Part shown: positions 17,291 to 26,161 of the stretch, piece after piece
How positions within the stretch are numbered: position 1 is the stretch's first letter
Layout: each line of letters starts with the position of its first letter
From: an uncultured Prevotellaceae bacterium
GTDB lineage: Bacteria > Bacteroidota > Bacteroidia > Bacteroidales > Bacteroidaceae
Direction: 5' to 3'
Assembly: GCA_946415365.1 (NCBI GenBank)
Contig: CAMKSE010000002.1
Location: 1-64,000 of the forward strand
DNA length: 64,000 nucleotides
Notes under the pieces: generated by a model
The model's database searches: none
What the model was told of the DNA's origin: nothing
What the model saw: the letters and a program-made list of their open reading frames with translations, nothing else
Program-made: the position numbers and the translations under genes

Positions 17291-20200
17291 TTACGGCAGC
17301 ACTTCCTGCATGTAAATGGCATCCAAGCTCCAGAGCGCAGCGTTGTTAGTGCTGACGCCGTCCATCTCGTCGAGCGGTGCAGGCACTTCTGGAGGCACCA
17401 AGCGACGGGTCTTGTCGGAGAGCAACAGATCGTTGTCGGCGACGCCCCACAAAGCTTTCCACGTATCGGCGGCACGGGCCGGATCACGATCTTTCCAGGC
17501 CGCATAAGCCTCTAACCGTCTCACAGGGAAATTGCTGCCCTGAATGTCGTGGGCCATCTGCTTATAACGACGGGCAAAGTCAAGCCAGGTGTCATTGAAC
17601 TTTGAAAATTGAAAATTGAAAATTGAAGATTGAAGATTGAACATTGGGAGGAGTTCATTCATCACTTCGAAGCCTCCCATGATGGTCAGCAGATGGTTGG
17701 TCTTTCTGAGTGCAGGGTCACCATCGTAGCTGATGCGGCCCGTTGCCGGATCATACCCCTTGGCCAGGTTTCCTGTGAACACACCGTCAGACAGTTCGGC
17801 TATCGACTGCATGCCCGCCACAATCTTATCACGGTATTTCTCCGTTCCAAAGCGTTCCCATTCCGTCATCCAGTTACCGGCATATGCCAACCAGTCAGGT
17901 CCCACCCTGAGACGGGCCGGTGCCTGACAGGGGAATTTTTCGCGGGGTTCTGCCAGACGCATCGGATCCAGATGGTAGAGCAAGGTGTCGGCATCCGTCT
18001 GCTCACGCATCAGGTCGCCCGTCCGCTCATCGGTAGTCAGATAATAGTAAAAGCGGTCGAAAGCCGACTGGCTGATGCGGGCCTCCTTGGCGCCACAGCC
18101 CCAGTGGCTCACATTGTGACGGCTACCCAACGGTGCAAGGGGACCGATATGATAGGTGTCCACCTCGCTACAGTGGCGCGTCATGGCCTCCGCCATCCGC
18201 CAGATATCGCTGCGCCCCGTGCGCAGGAAGTTGTACCAGAGCCACATCGGCGTGGCCAACTCAGTATTGTCCCAGGCGAAACCGCCCACATCGTAGCGCC
18301 AGGAGTGCCGCTCCGGGTCGTAGGCATGCATGATGTCGCCATAGTTCCAGAAGCCGTACCACTTATGCTGTTCGATGGCCTTCTGATAGAAGCCGACGTA
18401 CTGTTCCAGCCGCTTCTCCACATCATCGCGTTTCCCCGTCTGAGGCAACGACCACACGCCGAAGGCCCGTTTCTCATAAAGATACGCTGGTGTGGGCAGC
18501 AGCTGTGGGGCAGAGACCGTCTGCATGGCATCGGCAGCCACCGCAGCCTTGCCGTGATAGCCGTCTTGTGGAAGAAGCCACAGGACGCTGGTACGGGCGA
18601 TGCCGTAGGGCGTACTCATGCCCTCCTGCACATCCTCATAGCTGGCAATGAGGTCGTGGGCGATCGTATCGTAATGGCACAGGTTCATCGGCTCAGCCTC
18701 AGGACTCCACAGCCACAGCGTCAGCTCTGCTTCCTCGCTGCGGGCCTTGGAGACCTCTATCGTGGAGGGATAGGACTGCCAGAAGTCTTTCAGCCCGATA
18801 CCGATGCCGCCGCTCACGTCGCCTACAAAGGCATAGCCTGGCGCACGGACACCCGTAAAGGTGCCTATCCAGGGACTGCCGGCGGTAGCCCGTTTACGGA
18901 TGGAGAAGGAATTATCCGTCAGCTGCGACAGGCGGAAACCGTCCCACTTCGCCCAGTTTTCAAGCAGGTGACGGTTCATCGGGTCGAAGGTTTCGTAGGC
19001 TGGAATACGCTGGCCCTCCATCTGCTCCCGCTGCAGGTTACGGCGTTCTCCCCTTATCCGAAGGTCACGCCGTCCGTCGAGGGGCTGCACTGGCTCTGCC
19101 CATACACCACCATCGTCTGTGACGAAGGCGATGTGGCGGTTATAGGCCTCGTCGCGCATCGGCACGCTGAAGCGCAGGCCAAGGGAGGTGATCATGTCTC
19201 TCTGTTCATCTCCATTATAGATAAAGGTATGCACGAGGCGGATCTGATCACTGCCTCTGTAGAAATAGAGTCTGACAGTGAACGGCAACCACTCCTGCCG
19301 ACCGTCTACTGTCTCCTGGCTGCTGATGACCTTATGAATGCCTTCCACCCTCACCAAAGCCCTCACACTGCCCTGCCGTTCCACACTGACGTCCTTAATG
19401 ACCGACTCATAATCGCCATCGGCCGTAGAGGCCACCAATCGCGCTGAGCCCCCTACTCTCTTGCCGTCAATACAAAGGCTGTCAATCAGAATTCTGCCGC
19501 ACTTGGGGATATAAGCCGTCAACCGCCCTGTATTGACCAGAAGATGCTCAGCATTCTCTGTCACCAGCGTCTCACGTTCTTTTTTCCTGACGCCTTTTTC
19601 CAACTTCAGATTTTCACTTCCCGCAGGGATGACCGCGGCCAGACCGGCCCATTTCACGGAACCGTCTGGCCAACGGGCATTCACCCAGGCATCCGTCTGG
19701 ATGCCATCCGATAAAGTTAATTCCGATACATCCTTCAACTCACCTTGTGCAAACGGCACGCCGAAACTGACGGGTGTATCCTGAACCCTGTCTCCTATCC
19801 AGTGCAGAGGAACACCCGTTGTCTTATACGACAGCACTGGTGTCTCGTATACCTTAAAGTTCGTCAGCCTGGTTCTCGACAGGGTCGTACGGAATCCGAA
19901 CCATCCTTCCTCCAAGGGTTGAGGATCCAGATAGTCCACGATACACTCACCATCGATCAGGAAGCGGGTATGTCCCAACTTACTCTCGATCTTCACATGA
20001 TACCAGTGGTTGGCTTTCAGCAGATGGTCCGCATCCGTATATTCCTTCAGGATGGCCGGCCGCTTGGCGGCATCCTCAACACCGGCCTCATCCCCGTCAT
20101 AGCGACGGAAACGGGTGGTGGTGTTGTGGTTGCCGCCATAGCCTAGGTAGTACATCTGCAAGGTGTAGCAGCGCACGAAGATACCACTGCGCCAGGCTGC

Positions 20201-20527
20201 CCTTGCCCAGAGATTCTTTGCTTGCGGATCGCTTGCCAGCCAGAAGCAGTTCAAGTCACTCAGACGGTCACCTTCCCTACCCTCATCCACGACACAGGCA
20301 TCGTACTCGACAGTCATCCCCGCCTTCATCTTCTCCTTGCGCCAGAGCGTAAGCCCTTTGGGTGAGAGTATCTCACACGTGTCGCCGCTGAACGTCACCC
20401 TATAGTCGGGTGATTCAGACTCCACCTGCCAATATTTCCTGAACTCCCGGCTGTTAAGACCAGACTGACCAAACGAAACAACGATTGAACAGCTGGTCCA
20501 TAAAAGAACAAGCAGTATCCGTTTCAC
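17291..20527 (-). CDS. PL26/YetA-like exo-rhamnogalacturonan lyase with N-terminal DUF6250-like domain
   Basis: The 1078-aa secreted protein (signal MKRILLVLLWTSCSIVVSFG) probably cuts the rhamnogalacturonan I backbone from the end by beta-elimination. Residues about 30-215 resemble DUF6250, a jelly-roll found on Bacteroidota pectinases. From about 235 (GVPLHWIGDRVQDTPVSFGV) to the C-terminus it resembles the PcRGLX/YetA family, with WPDGSVKWAGLAA, DGRQEWLPFTVRLYFYRGSD-type text, YGFWNYGDIMHAYDPERHSW, and WDNTELATPMWLWYNFLRTG. The family call is from memory of these blocks. The start is GTG at 20527, 6 bp after the SusD stop. A 7-bp repeat array is embedded in frame near residues 962-978. It pairs functionally with the GH105 enzyme at 29392. 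Confidence 0.8.
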   Translation of the reverse strand: MKRILLVLLWTSCSIVVSFGQSGLNSREFRKYWQVESESPDYRVTFSGDTCEILSPKGLTLWRKEKMKAGMTVEYDACVVDEGREGDRLSDLNCFWLASDPQAKNLWARAAWRSGIFVRCYTLQMYYLGYGGNHNTTTRFRRYDGDEAGVEDAAKRPAILKEYTDADHLLKANHWYHVKIESKLGHTRFLIDGECIVDYLDPQPLEEGWFGFRTTLSRTRLTNFKVYETPVLSYKTTGVPLHWIGDRVQDTPVSFGVPFAQGELKDVSELTLSDGIQTDAWVNARWPDGSVKWAGLAAVIPAGSENLKLEKGVRKKERETLVTENAEHLLVNTGRLTAYIPKCGRILIDSLCIDGKRVGGSARLVASTADGDYESVIKDVSVERQGSVRALVRVEGIHKVISSQETVDGRQEWLPFTVRLYFYRGSDQIRLVHTFIYNGDEQRDMITSLGLRFSVPMRDEAYNRHIAFVTDDGGVWAEPVQPLDGRRDLRIRGERRNLQREQMEGQRIPAYETFDPMNRHLLENWAKWDGFRLSQLTDNSFSIRKRATAGSPWIGTFTGVRAPGYAFVGDVSGGIGIGLKDFWQSYPSTIEVSKARSEEAELTLWLWSPEAEPMNLCHYDTIAHDLIASYEDVQEGMSTPYGIARTSVLWLLPQDGYHGKAAVAADAMQTVSAPQLLPTPAYLYEKRAFGVWSLPQTGKRDDVEKRLEQYVGFYQKAIEQHKWYGFWNYGDIMHAYDPERHSWRYDVGGFAWDNTELATPMWLWYNFLRTGRSDIWRMAEAMTRHCSEVDTYHIGPLAPLGSRHNVSHWGCGAKEARISQSAFDRFYYYLTTDERTGDLMREQTDADTLLYHLDPMRLAEPREKFPCQAPARLRVGPDWLAYAGNWMTEWERFGTEKYRDKIVAGMQSIAELSDGVFTGNLAKGYDPATGRISYDGDPALRKTNHLLTIMGGFEVMNELLPMFNLQSSIFNFQFSKFNDTWLDFARRYKQMAHDIQGSNFPVRRLEAYAAWKDRDPARAADTWKALWGVADNDLLLSDKTRRLVPPEVPAPLDEMDGVSTNNAALWSLDAIYMQEVLP
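17595..17643. repeat. 7-bp tandem array inside the rhamnogalacturonan lyase gene
   Basis: Seven units of TTGAAAA, TTGAAGA or TTGAACW type are read in frame as a Phe/Ser/Gln-rich stretch (MFNLQSSIFNFQFSKFND) between two conserved helices. This looks like an insertion that kept the frame open. Confidence 0.85.
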
Positions 20528-20533
20528 CTTTTC

Positions 20534-22702
20534 TTAATAGCCAGGGTTCTGCCATGCCTTCTTATCGGCATCGCTCAGATTTGTACCATCAGGATTCTGA
20601 AGCGTATCGATGAACTTCTGAGGAATCGGACGATACATATGACGATCCTGCACGTTAGGAGCAGCCTCGGGATTGAAGGCCTTGGCACGCTTCACAAGCA
20701 GACAGGTACGAGCCAACTCGTCCCAACGGTTCCACTCACCAAGCAGCTCGCGGGTACGCTCGTTGAAGATGAAGTTCAGCATACGCTCGTAGTCACCAGA
20801 AGCACCGATGGCACTCAATACGGCCTCATCCTCTGCAGGCAACTTTGTGTAGCTTGAGATCTGGAGGTTGGAAGCGGCAGTGGTCTCCTCGACACCTGTA
20901 GAGAGGTAGTAGGTGTTGGTGTGAGTCATTGATGCGTAGTACGCCTCAGTATTGTTCAGTATATTACCCGCAAAGTCTTTGTTCTTCTTCACAGAGGTGG
21001 CAGTAGCAGTAGAGTTGTCATCGATACCACCGTCAGCCTTCAGGAAGGCCATGGAGCCATCGGTGTAGTAACTACGATTCTCCCCATCTTTCCACTGACC
21101 ACGGGCACGAAGTATGTTGACGGTGGTGATGGCATCCTGATAATTGCCCATACGAACCTGAGCCTCAGCCTTCACAAGATAGGTCTCACCAGTACGGGCC
21201 ATGATCACATCACGATGAGCATCGCCCTTCTCACCTGTACGGCTACCGTCGGCGGTCTTGTTGATGCCGCAGAACACATTAGACGTAGCAGTGTTGCCAG
21301 TGTATGTATTCAGCACATACTGACCGTCCTGGAAGGCGACAAAGGCATTGGGAACCCATTTACCTGTACGGGGATTGACAAAGTCGTGAACATCACCACC
21401 ACGACCGAACGTTCCGTAGGGATTGCCGTCGAAGCGATGGTCGTCCTTCTTATTGAGGATGAAGATGATACCCTCGTCACCAAGAGCAGGAACCTGATCG
21501 TCAGTGAGGCCATACAACGACTTAATACCCTGTACGACATTGCCGTCTTTGTCTTGTGTGTCTTCAATACTCTTGGCGGCATTATTCAGACCATAGACAG
21601 TCTTGAAGGTCTTCCACATGCGTGCATCGTTCACGTTGTCGAACACGGAGTAGGTGTACTCCGTGGGACGGCAACGCTGGAAGTCCATACCACCAATATA
21701 CTGACCACGCTGTACCCAGCCTCCGGAGAAGTTGGAGAACTGCGGATCGAAGTAGTTATAGGTACGGTTTCCGAAACGTCCCTGAGTGGTCTTGTCCTCA
21801 TTATGCTCAGCAGCCATCAGGATCTCAGAGAGGCCCTCGTTGGGACAGTCAATACCCGTCCACTTGGCATAGAGATCCCAGTAATCGGGAGCCAGCGGGC
21901 ATGCGGCAATCACCTCGTCACAGAGAGAGATCACACGGTTCAGGTCTGAGTTCTTGTCATACTTGGATGCCCAGGCGGCGCAACGCTCAGACTGACGGTA
22001 CAGCAGAGCCTTAGCCAGGAAGTGGGCGGCGGTGTACTTGGTCCATGTGCCGTTTCCACGCCATTTCTTCGTTGGCAGCATCTTGTAGGCTTCCTCGAAC
22101 TCGGAGATGATAAAGTTCAGCGTCTCCTCCTCTGTTGCACGGGTAAAGTTCTTTTTGATGTTACCGTTGGCGGGCTCGGTCTCGAGTGCCACACCACCAT
22201 ACTGTGCGAACAGACGGTAGTAATTGTATCCACGCAGGAAGTGAGCCTCACCGAGAGCCTTGTTACGGCTGTCCTCGTTTTCCACGTTGTCTGCCTTGCT
22301 GATAATCAGGTTGGCAGTAGAGATGCCGTAATACATCTGATCCCAGAGGGCCGATACGGCTGGACAGTTCTTATTGGCTGCACCCAGAGCCTGTGTACAG
22401 TCGAGGGGGTTCAGACGGTTGTCGTAGGTGTTCCAGCACTCAGAGGTGAGGTCGGCACCATTGGTGAACTCGTCGCATCCATAGAGCGTGATGCCATAAG
22501 CCCACTCATAACCGAAGTGCCAGCGTATGTTTGCATAGAGTCCGGCAGCCATCTTCAAGGCTCCAGCCTCGTCTTCGAGCAGTGCGTCGCTATAAAGGTG
22601 TCCGGCATCCTCTTTCAGGAAGTCGTCACTACAAGAGGTCATTCCCGTCAAGGCAAACATCGCCAACGCACCGCAAACTAATGATTTACTGATATATTTC
22701 AT
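20534..22702 (-). CDS. SusD/RagB-type surface glycan-binding lipoprotein (pair 1)
   Basis: The 722-aa SusD homologue begins at ATG 22702: MKYISKSLVCGALAMFALTG with lipobox MTSC. The longer frame to 22735 would start inside the upstream 7-bp array and is rejected. Hallmarks are KALGEAHFLRGYNYYRLFAQ-type text, GGVALETEPANG, AHFLAKALLYRQS, ETYLVKAEAQVRMGNYQDAITTVNILRARG-type text, NFIFNERTRELLGEWNRWDEL-type text, and an ending near KKAWQNPGY. It lies between the SusC of pair 1 and the lyase gene, in one operon. Confidence 0.95.
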   Translation of the reverse strand: MKYISKSLVCGALAMFALTGMTSCSDDFLKEDAGHLYSDALLEDEAGALKMAAGLYANIRWHFGYEWAYGITLYGCDEFTNGADLTSECWNTYDNRLNPLDCTQALGAANKNCPAVSALWDQMYYGISTANLIISKADNVENEDSRNKALGEAHFLRGYNYYRLFAQYGGVALETEPANGNIKKNFTRATEEETLNFIISEFEEAYKMLPTKKWRGNGTWTKYTAAHFLAKALLYRQSERCAAWASKYDKNSDLNRVISLCDEVIAACPLAPDYWDLYAKWTGIDCPNEGLSEILMAAEHNEDKTTQGRFGNRTYNYFDPQFSNFSGGWVQRGQYIGGMDFQRCRPTEYTYSVFDNVNDARMWKTFKTVYGLNNAAKSIEDTQDKDGNVVQGIKSLYGLTDDQVPALGDEGIIFILNKKDDHRFDGNPYGTFGRGGDVHDFVNPRTGKWVPNAFVAFQDGQYVLNTYTGNTATSNVFCGINKTADGSRTGEKGDAHRDVIMARTGETYLVKAEAQVRMGNYQDAITTVNILRARGQWKDGENRSYYTDGSMAFLKADGGIDDNSTATATSVKKNKDFAGNILNNTEAYYASMTHTNTYYLSTGVEETTAASNLQISSYTKLPAEDEAVLSAIGASGDYERMLNFIFNERTRELLGEWNRWDELARTCLLVKRAKAFNPEAAPNVQDRHMYRPIPQKFIDTLQNPDGTNLSDADKKAWQNPGY

Positions 22703-22720
22703 ATTGTGAATATCTAAATA

Positions 22721-22748
22721 ATTATCAACTTTCAATTATCAATTACCA
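22721..22748. repeat. 7-bp tandem array between susC and susD (pair 1)
   Basis: Four units of ATTATCA, ACTTTCA or ATTACCA fill most of the gap between the SusC stop (22754) and the SusD start (22702). Confidence 0.75.
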
Positions 22749-22753
22749 ATTGC

Positions 22754-25700
22754 TTAGAAGTCAACCTGCATACCAACGGTGAAGCCACGGTTGAAGTAGG
22801 TAGCGCCAGTATCGAGATCCATGAAATCGATTGAAGAATAAAGCATACCAAGGTTCCTGCCCTGTACATAGAGTTTCAGGCCATTGATACCTATACTCTT
22901 CAGCATGTCCTTGTCGAAATTGTAAGCCAGAGAGAGGTTGCGGATCTTGATGAACGAAGCATCCTGGAATCCGAGGAGAGCAGAATAGGGATCACCACCC
23001 GACTGGTTGTAGATTGGCTTCTGCCACTCTGCACCCGTGTTGTTGGGAGTCCAGTAGCTGATCTCACGCTGCTGGTACATACCGAGCTGGCCTTCGCCAC
23101 CCGTGCTGACCATATACTTGAAGCGGCCCTGGAGGTCGAGGATCAACTCGATGCCCTTCCAAGAGAATGTGTTGCTCCAACCAGCGGTGAGACGGGGATT
23201 GCGGTTACCAAGGATCACACGGTCATCGGCATTGATCTTATAGTCGCCATTCTGATCAACAGGTTTAACCATACCGGCAGAGAAGTTGGCACCGTTCTCA
23301 TTGAACAAAGCCATTTCAGCGGCATCGCTCTCCTGCCACAGGCCGTCAGCCTGATAGCCGAAGAACACGTTGATAGACTCACCGATGAACCATGTGTTGC
23401 TGATATCGTCCTGCTTGCCATTAGCCAGCTCAACGATCTCATCCTTCTGATAAGCGAAATTCAGGTTCGAGTTCCAGATGAAGTCCTTTGTCATAAACGG
23501 AATCGTGTTCAGAGTCACCTCGATACCCTTGTTCTTCGTCTCACCCACATTGGTCTTCATGGAGGGATAGCCTGAGAGCGAAGGGATAGACATGTCGAGA
23601 ATCAGGTCGCTGGTACGTGAGGTGTACAGATCGATCGTACCGCCGATGCGACCCTTCAGGAAACTGAAGTCAATACCGATGTTCCACTGGGTGGTCTTCT
23701 CCCAACCGAGGTTCTTGTTAGGCATCTGAACCTGATTGTTGGAATAGTAAGGCTCGTTGGTCACAAGAATCTGTGAGTTACCAGTGCTGAACGGCATCCA
23801 GTAAGAGTTGATAAGACCAAGCGTTCCGTAAGGCGATACGGCAGAGTTACCTGTCACACCGACACCCAGACGGACCTTGAACTGGTCAATCCATGTTACA
23901 TCCTTCATGAACTCCTCCTGCTCCATACGCCAACCGAGGGCCATCGAGGGGAAGAAGTCCCACTTCTTACCTTCTGCCAATACGGAAGCGCCATCCCAGC
24001 GGGCAGAGGCGGTGAGCAGATAACGGTCCTTGTAGGCATAGTTGATACGGGCCATATAAGAACTCAGAGCACTCTCAGAGAGACCAGAGCCAATACCCAC
24101 CTTGTATTTACTGTCAGTTACATCGACAGCACCGAGGTTATTCCAGAGGAAGGAAGGAATGGGGACATTCTCCTCACTGATACTACTGGTCTCAGTGTTA
24201 GTCTTAGAGGCACTCTGCAACAGCGTCAGACCGAAGGTATGCTCCTTAATGCTCTTGTTGTAGAGCAGCATATTATCGAGGGTCCAAGCCAGCTGACGGC
24301 CATCGCCACGGCTGACGGTGTTGTTACCGCCCGCACGGCTGATAGAACTGGCATCGAGGAAGTTTCCGTTACGATAGTAGCGGAAGTCAGGACCGAACTG
24401 TGTCTTCCACTGCAGACCCTGCAGGGGCTCCCAAATCTGTCCGAAGTCAATCTGGGCATAGAAACTACCCAGTAACCGATAGTTCTCACGGTTATCGGTA
24501 GACTTCGTCCACTCGTCGATGACGGAGTAAGTATTGGTAGTAGAGCCACCAGGCTGAGTGATAATCTCACCATTCTCATCATAAGGGAGCGTATAGCGGA
24601 GGATAGCCTTGGCTGCACCATACAAGTCGGTAGGACCAGAACTGGTTCCGTATGCCTTGGAGTATCCGTATTTCTGTAAGCTATAAGATGCTGTGAATGA
24701 ACCACCGGCCTTGAACCACTTATTACCCTTCACATCAGCAGAAGCGGTGAAGTTGAAGCGCTCATAGCCCTGTCCCTTCTGCGTACCTTTATTATTAAGG
24801 TATCCAAAAGACACGAACCCTGCAAGATTCTTCGTACCACCACGGGCACTCAGTGTGTGCTCCTGGGTGATACCAGTCTGAGTGACGAATTCTGTCCAGT
24901 CGGTATCGGTCACCTTGGAACCGTCCCAGCTGCCGCCGCTCCAACCTTTCATCACATTGGCCAAAGCAGTTTCATCACCAGCGAAGAAATCCAAATCCTG
25001 CTCCTGTGTGGGCTGGTCACCAGGCGTATACACATCAGGGCTCTGGTTGTACTTAGCCCAACGACGCCATGTGATATAGTCGCTGGCACTCATGGCCGGA
25101 CTCTTGTCAATGATCTTCTGGAAAGTGAACGATCCGTTGTAACTAACCTGCATCTTTCCCTCCTGACCACGCTTGGTTGTCACGAGTACAACACCGTTAG
25201 CACCACGGCTACCGTAAATAGCGGTCGAAGAGGCATCCTTCAGAATGTCGATGCTCTCGATATCGCGGGGGTTCAGCGTCTCAATGCCACCGGTCTGAAG
25301 GGGCACACCGTCAACCACATAGAGAGGCCCCCGGCCAGCAGAGATAGAACGCTGACCACGGATTGCAATGCTACCTAACGTACCAGGACGCTCGCTGGTG
25401 GTGATGTCCACACCGGCTGCCTTTCCCTGCAATGCCTCGAAAGCATTGTTCACGGGCTTCGTGTTCAGTTCTTTCTCACCTACACGGGTAAGGGCACCGG
25501 TCACATCGCTCTTACGCTGTACGCCATAACCGACTACCACCACCTCGTCGAGCATCTGCTTGTCCTCTTCGAGCGTGACGTTGATGGTGCTCTTGCCGCC
25601 AACGGCAATACTCTGGGTGCGATAGCCCACGTATGAGAATACGAGGGTAGCTTTCTCAGGAACGTTCTGAATGGCATAGTTACCGTCCAAGTCGGTCACC

Positions 25701-25891
25701 GTACCAACAGATGTTGCCTTCACAACGACACTGGCACCGATGATGGGCTCGCCGGTGGTGTCGACAACTTTACCCGATACATTTCCCTGCGCCATGGCAA
25801 TCGTAGACGTGACGGCCATCAAGGCGAGGAAGAGAAGTCGCTGCCATCCTTTGCAGCTGGCTTTTCGGTTAGTCATTCTGTTTTCTTCCAT
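22754..25891 (-). CDS. SusC/RagA-type TonB-linked outer-membrane transporter (pair 1)
   Basis: The 1045-aa transporter contains: signal (to about residue 34, AMAQG), carboxypeptidase-regulatory-like domain (NVSGKVVDTTGEPIIGASVV to about 115), the typical TonB strand MLDEVVVVGYGVQRKSDVTG, plug blocks (GPLYVVDGVPLQTGGIETLN; SIDILKDASSTAIYGSRGANG), and a 22-strand-type barrel ending FTVGMQVDF. It forms the import complex with the SusD at 20534-22702. The upstream region carries a -7 box and the same 21-bp-spaced operator as pair 2. It heads the operon susC-susD-lyase. Confidence 0.97.
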   Translation of the reverse strand: MEENRMTNRKASCKGWQRLLFLALMAVTSTIAMAQGNVSGKVVDTTGEPIIGASVVVKATSVGTVTDLDGNYAIQNVPEKATLVFSYVGYRTQSIAVGGKSTINVTLEEDKQMLDEVVVVGYGVQRKSDVTGALTRVGEKELNTKPVNNAFEALQGKAAGVDITTSERPGTLGSIAIRGQRSISAGRGPLYVVDGVPLQTGGIETLNPRDIESIDILKDASSTAIYGSRGANGVVLVTTKRGQEGKMQVSYNGSFTFQKIIDKSPAMSASDYITWRRWAKYNQSPDVYTPGDQPTQEQDLDFFAGDETALANVMKGWSGGSWDGSKVTDTDWTEFVTQTGITQEHTLSARGGTKNLAGFVSFGYLNNKGTQKGQGYERFNFTASADVKGNKWFKAGGSFTASYSLQKYGYSKAYGTSSGPTDLYGAAKAILRYTLPYDENGEIITQPGGSTTNTYSVIDEWTKSTDNRENYRLLGSFYAQIDFGQIWEPLQGLQWKTQFGPDFRYYRNGNFLDASSISRAGGNNTVSRGDGRQLAWTLDNMLLYNKSIKEHTFGLTLLQSASKTNTETSSISEENVPIPSFLWNNLGAVDVTDSKYKVGIGSGLSESALSSYMARINYAYKDRYLLTASARWDGASVLAEGKKWDFFPSMALGWRMEQEEFMKDVTWIDQFKVRLGVGVTGNSAVSPYGTLGLINSYWMPFSTGNSQILVTNEPYYSNNQVQMPNKNLGWEKTTQWNIGIDFSFLKGRIGGTIDLYTSRTSDLILDMSIPSLSGYPSMKTNVGETKNKGIEVTLNTIPFMTKDFIWNSNLNFAYQKDEIVELANGKQDDISNTWFIGESINVFFGYQADGLWQESDAAEMALFNENGANFSAGMVKPVDQNGDYKINADDRVILGNRNPRLTAGWSNTFSWKGIELILDLQGRFKYMVSTGGEGQLGMYQQREISYWTPNNTGAEWQKPIYNQSGGDPYSALLGFQDASFIKIRNLSLAYNFDKDMLKSIGINGLKLYVQGRNLGMLYSSIDFMDLDTGATYFNRGFTVGMQVDF

Positions 25892-25955
25892 TTTGATTTG
25901 TTTGATTATTAATTAATTTTATGGTTGGAATATAATTAGTTATTACACGCAAGTG

Positions 25956-25963
25956 CAAAATTA
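25956..25963 (-). promoter_or_regulatory. -7 element (TAATTTTG) of the pair 1 susC promoter
   Basis: The minus strand reads TAATTTTG 65 bp upstream of the start, the same distance as in pair 2. The nearest TTTG (25988-25991) is 24 bp away, too far for a good -33 box. Confidence 0.5.
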
Positions 25964-26003
25964 TTCTTTATTTCTATAATATTAGCACAAACCACCCCAT
26001 TTT

Positions 26004-26041
26004 ATCAAAAATTGTAGTATATTTATCAAAAAAGAGGGGTT
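26004..26041 (-). promoter_or_regulatory. Putative activator operator, direct repeat with 21-bp spacing
   Basis: On the minus strand TAACCCCTCTTTTTTGAT is followed 21 bp later by TTTTTGATAAAA. It closely matches the operator at 17197-17234 in both half-sites, in the CCCCTC block and in spacing, while surrounding sequence differs. Confidence 0.55.
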
Positions 26042-26161
26042 AGAGGGGGAAAAGCTTATAGTAGTACACATCATAGAAATCGTAGGCACAGCGTCTCAGC
26101 AGTTCAATATAGACTACGTTGCAAAGCCTGTCATCAATAACACCATTATTGTCTTTTTCAT
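26040..26161 (-). pseudogene. Relic of a secreted-protein gene after GH2
   Basis: An ATG overlaps the GH2 stop (ATGA) and opens a signal-peptide-like MKKTIMVLLMTGFAT, then hits a stop at 26114. Further down another frame reads AYDFYDVYYYKLFPL and ends at 26040. The best explanation is a coupled gene that lost its middle. Too little remains to name it. Confidence 0.4.

Noticed and set aside
17630..19447. 605-codon plus-strand open frame opposite the rhamnogalacturonan lyase
   Set aside because: Antisense shadow of a gene with clear signal peptide and family motifs; its protein is His/Arg/Gln-rich and low in normal domain patterns.
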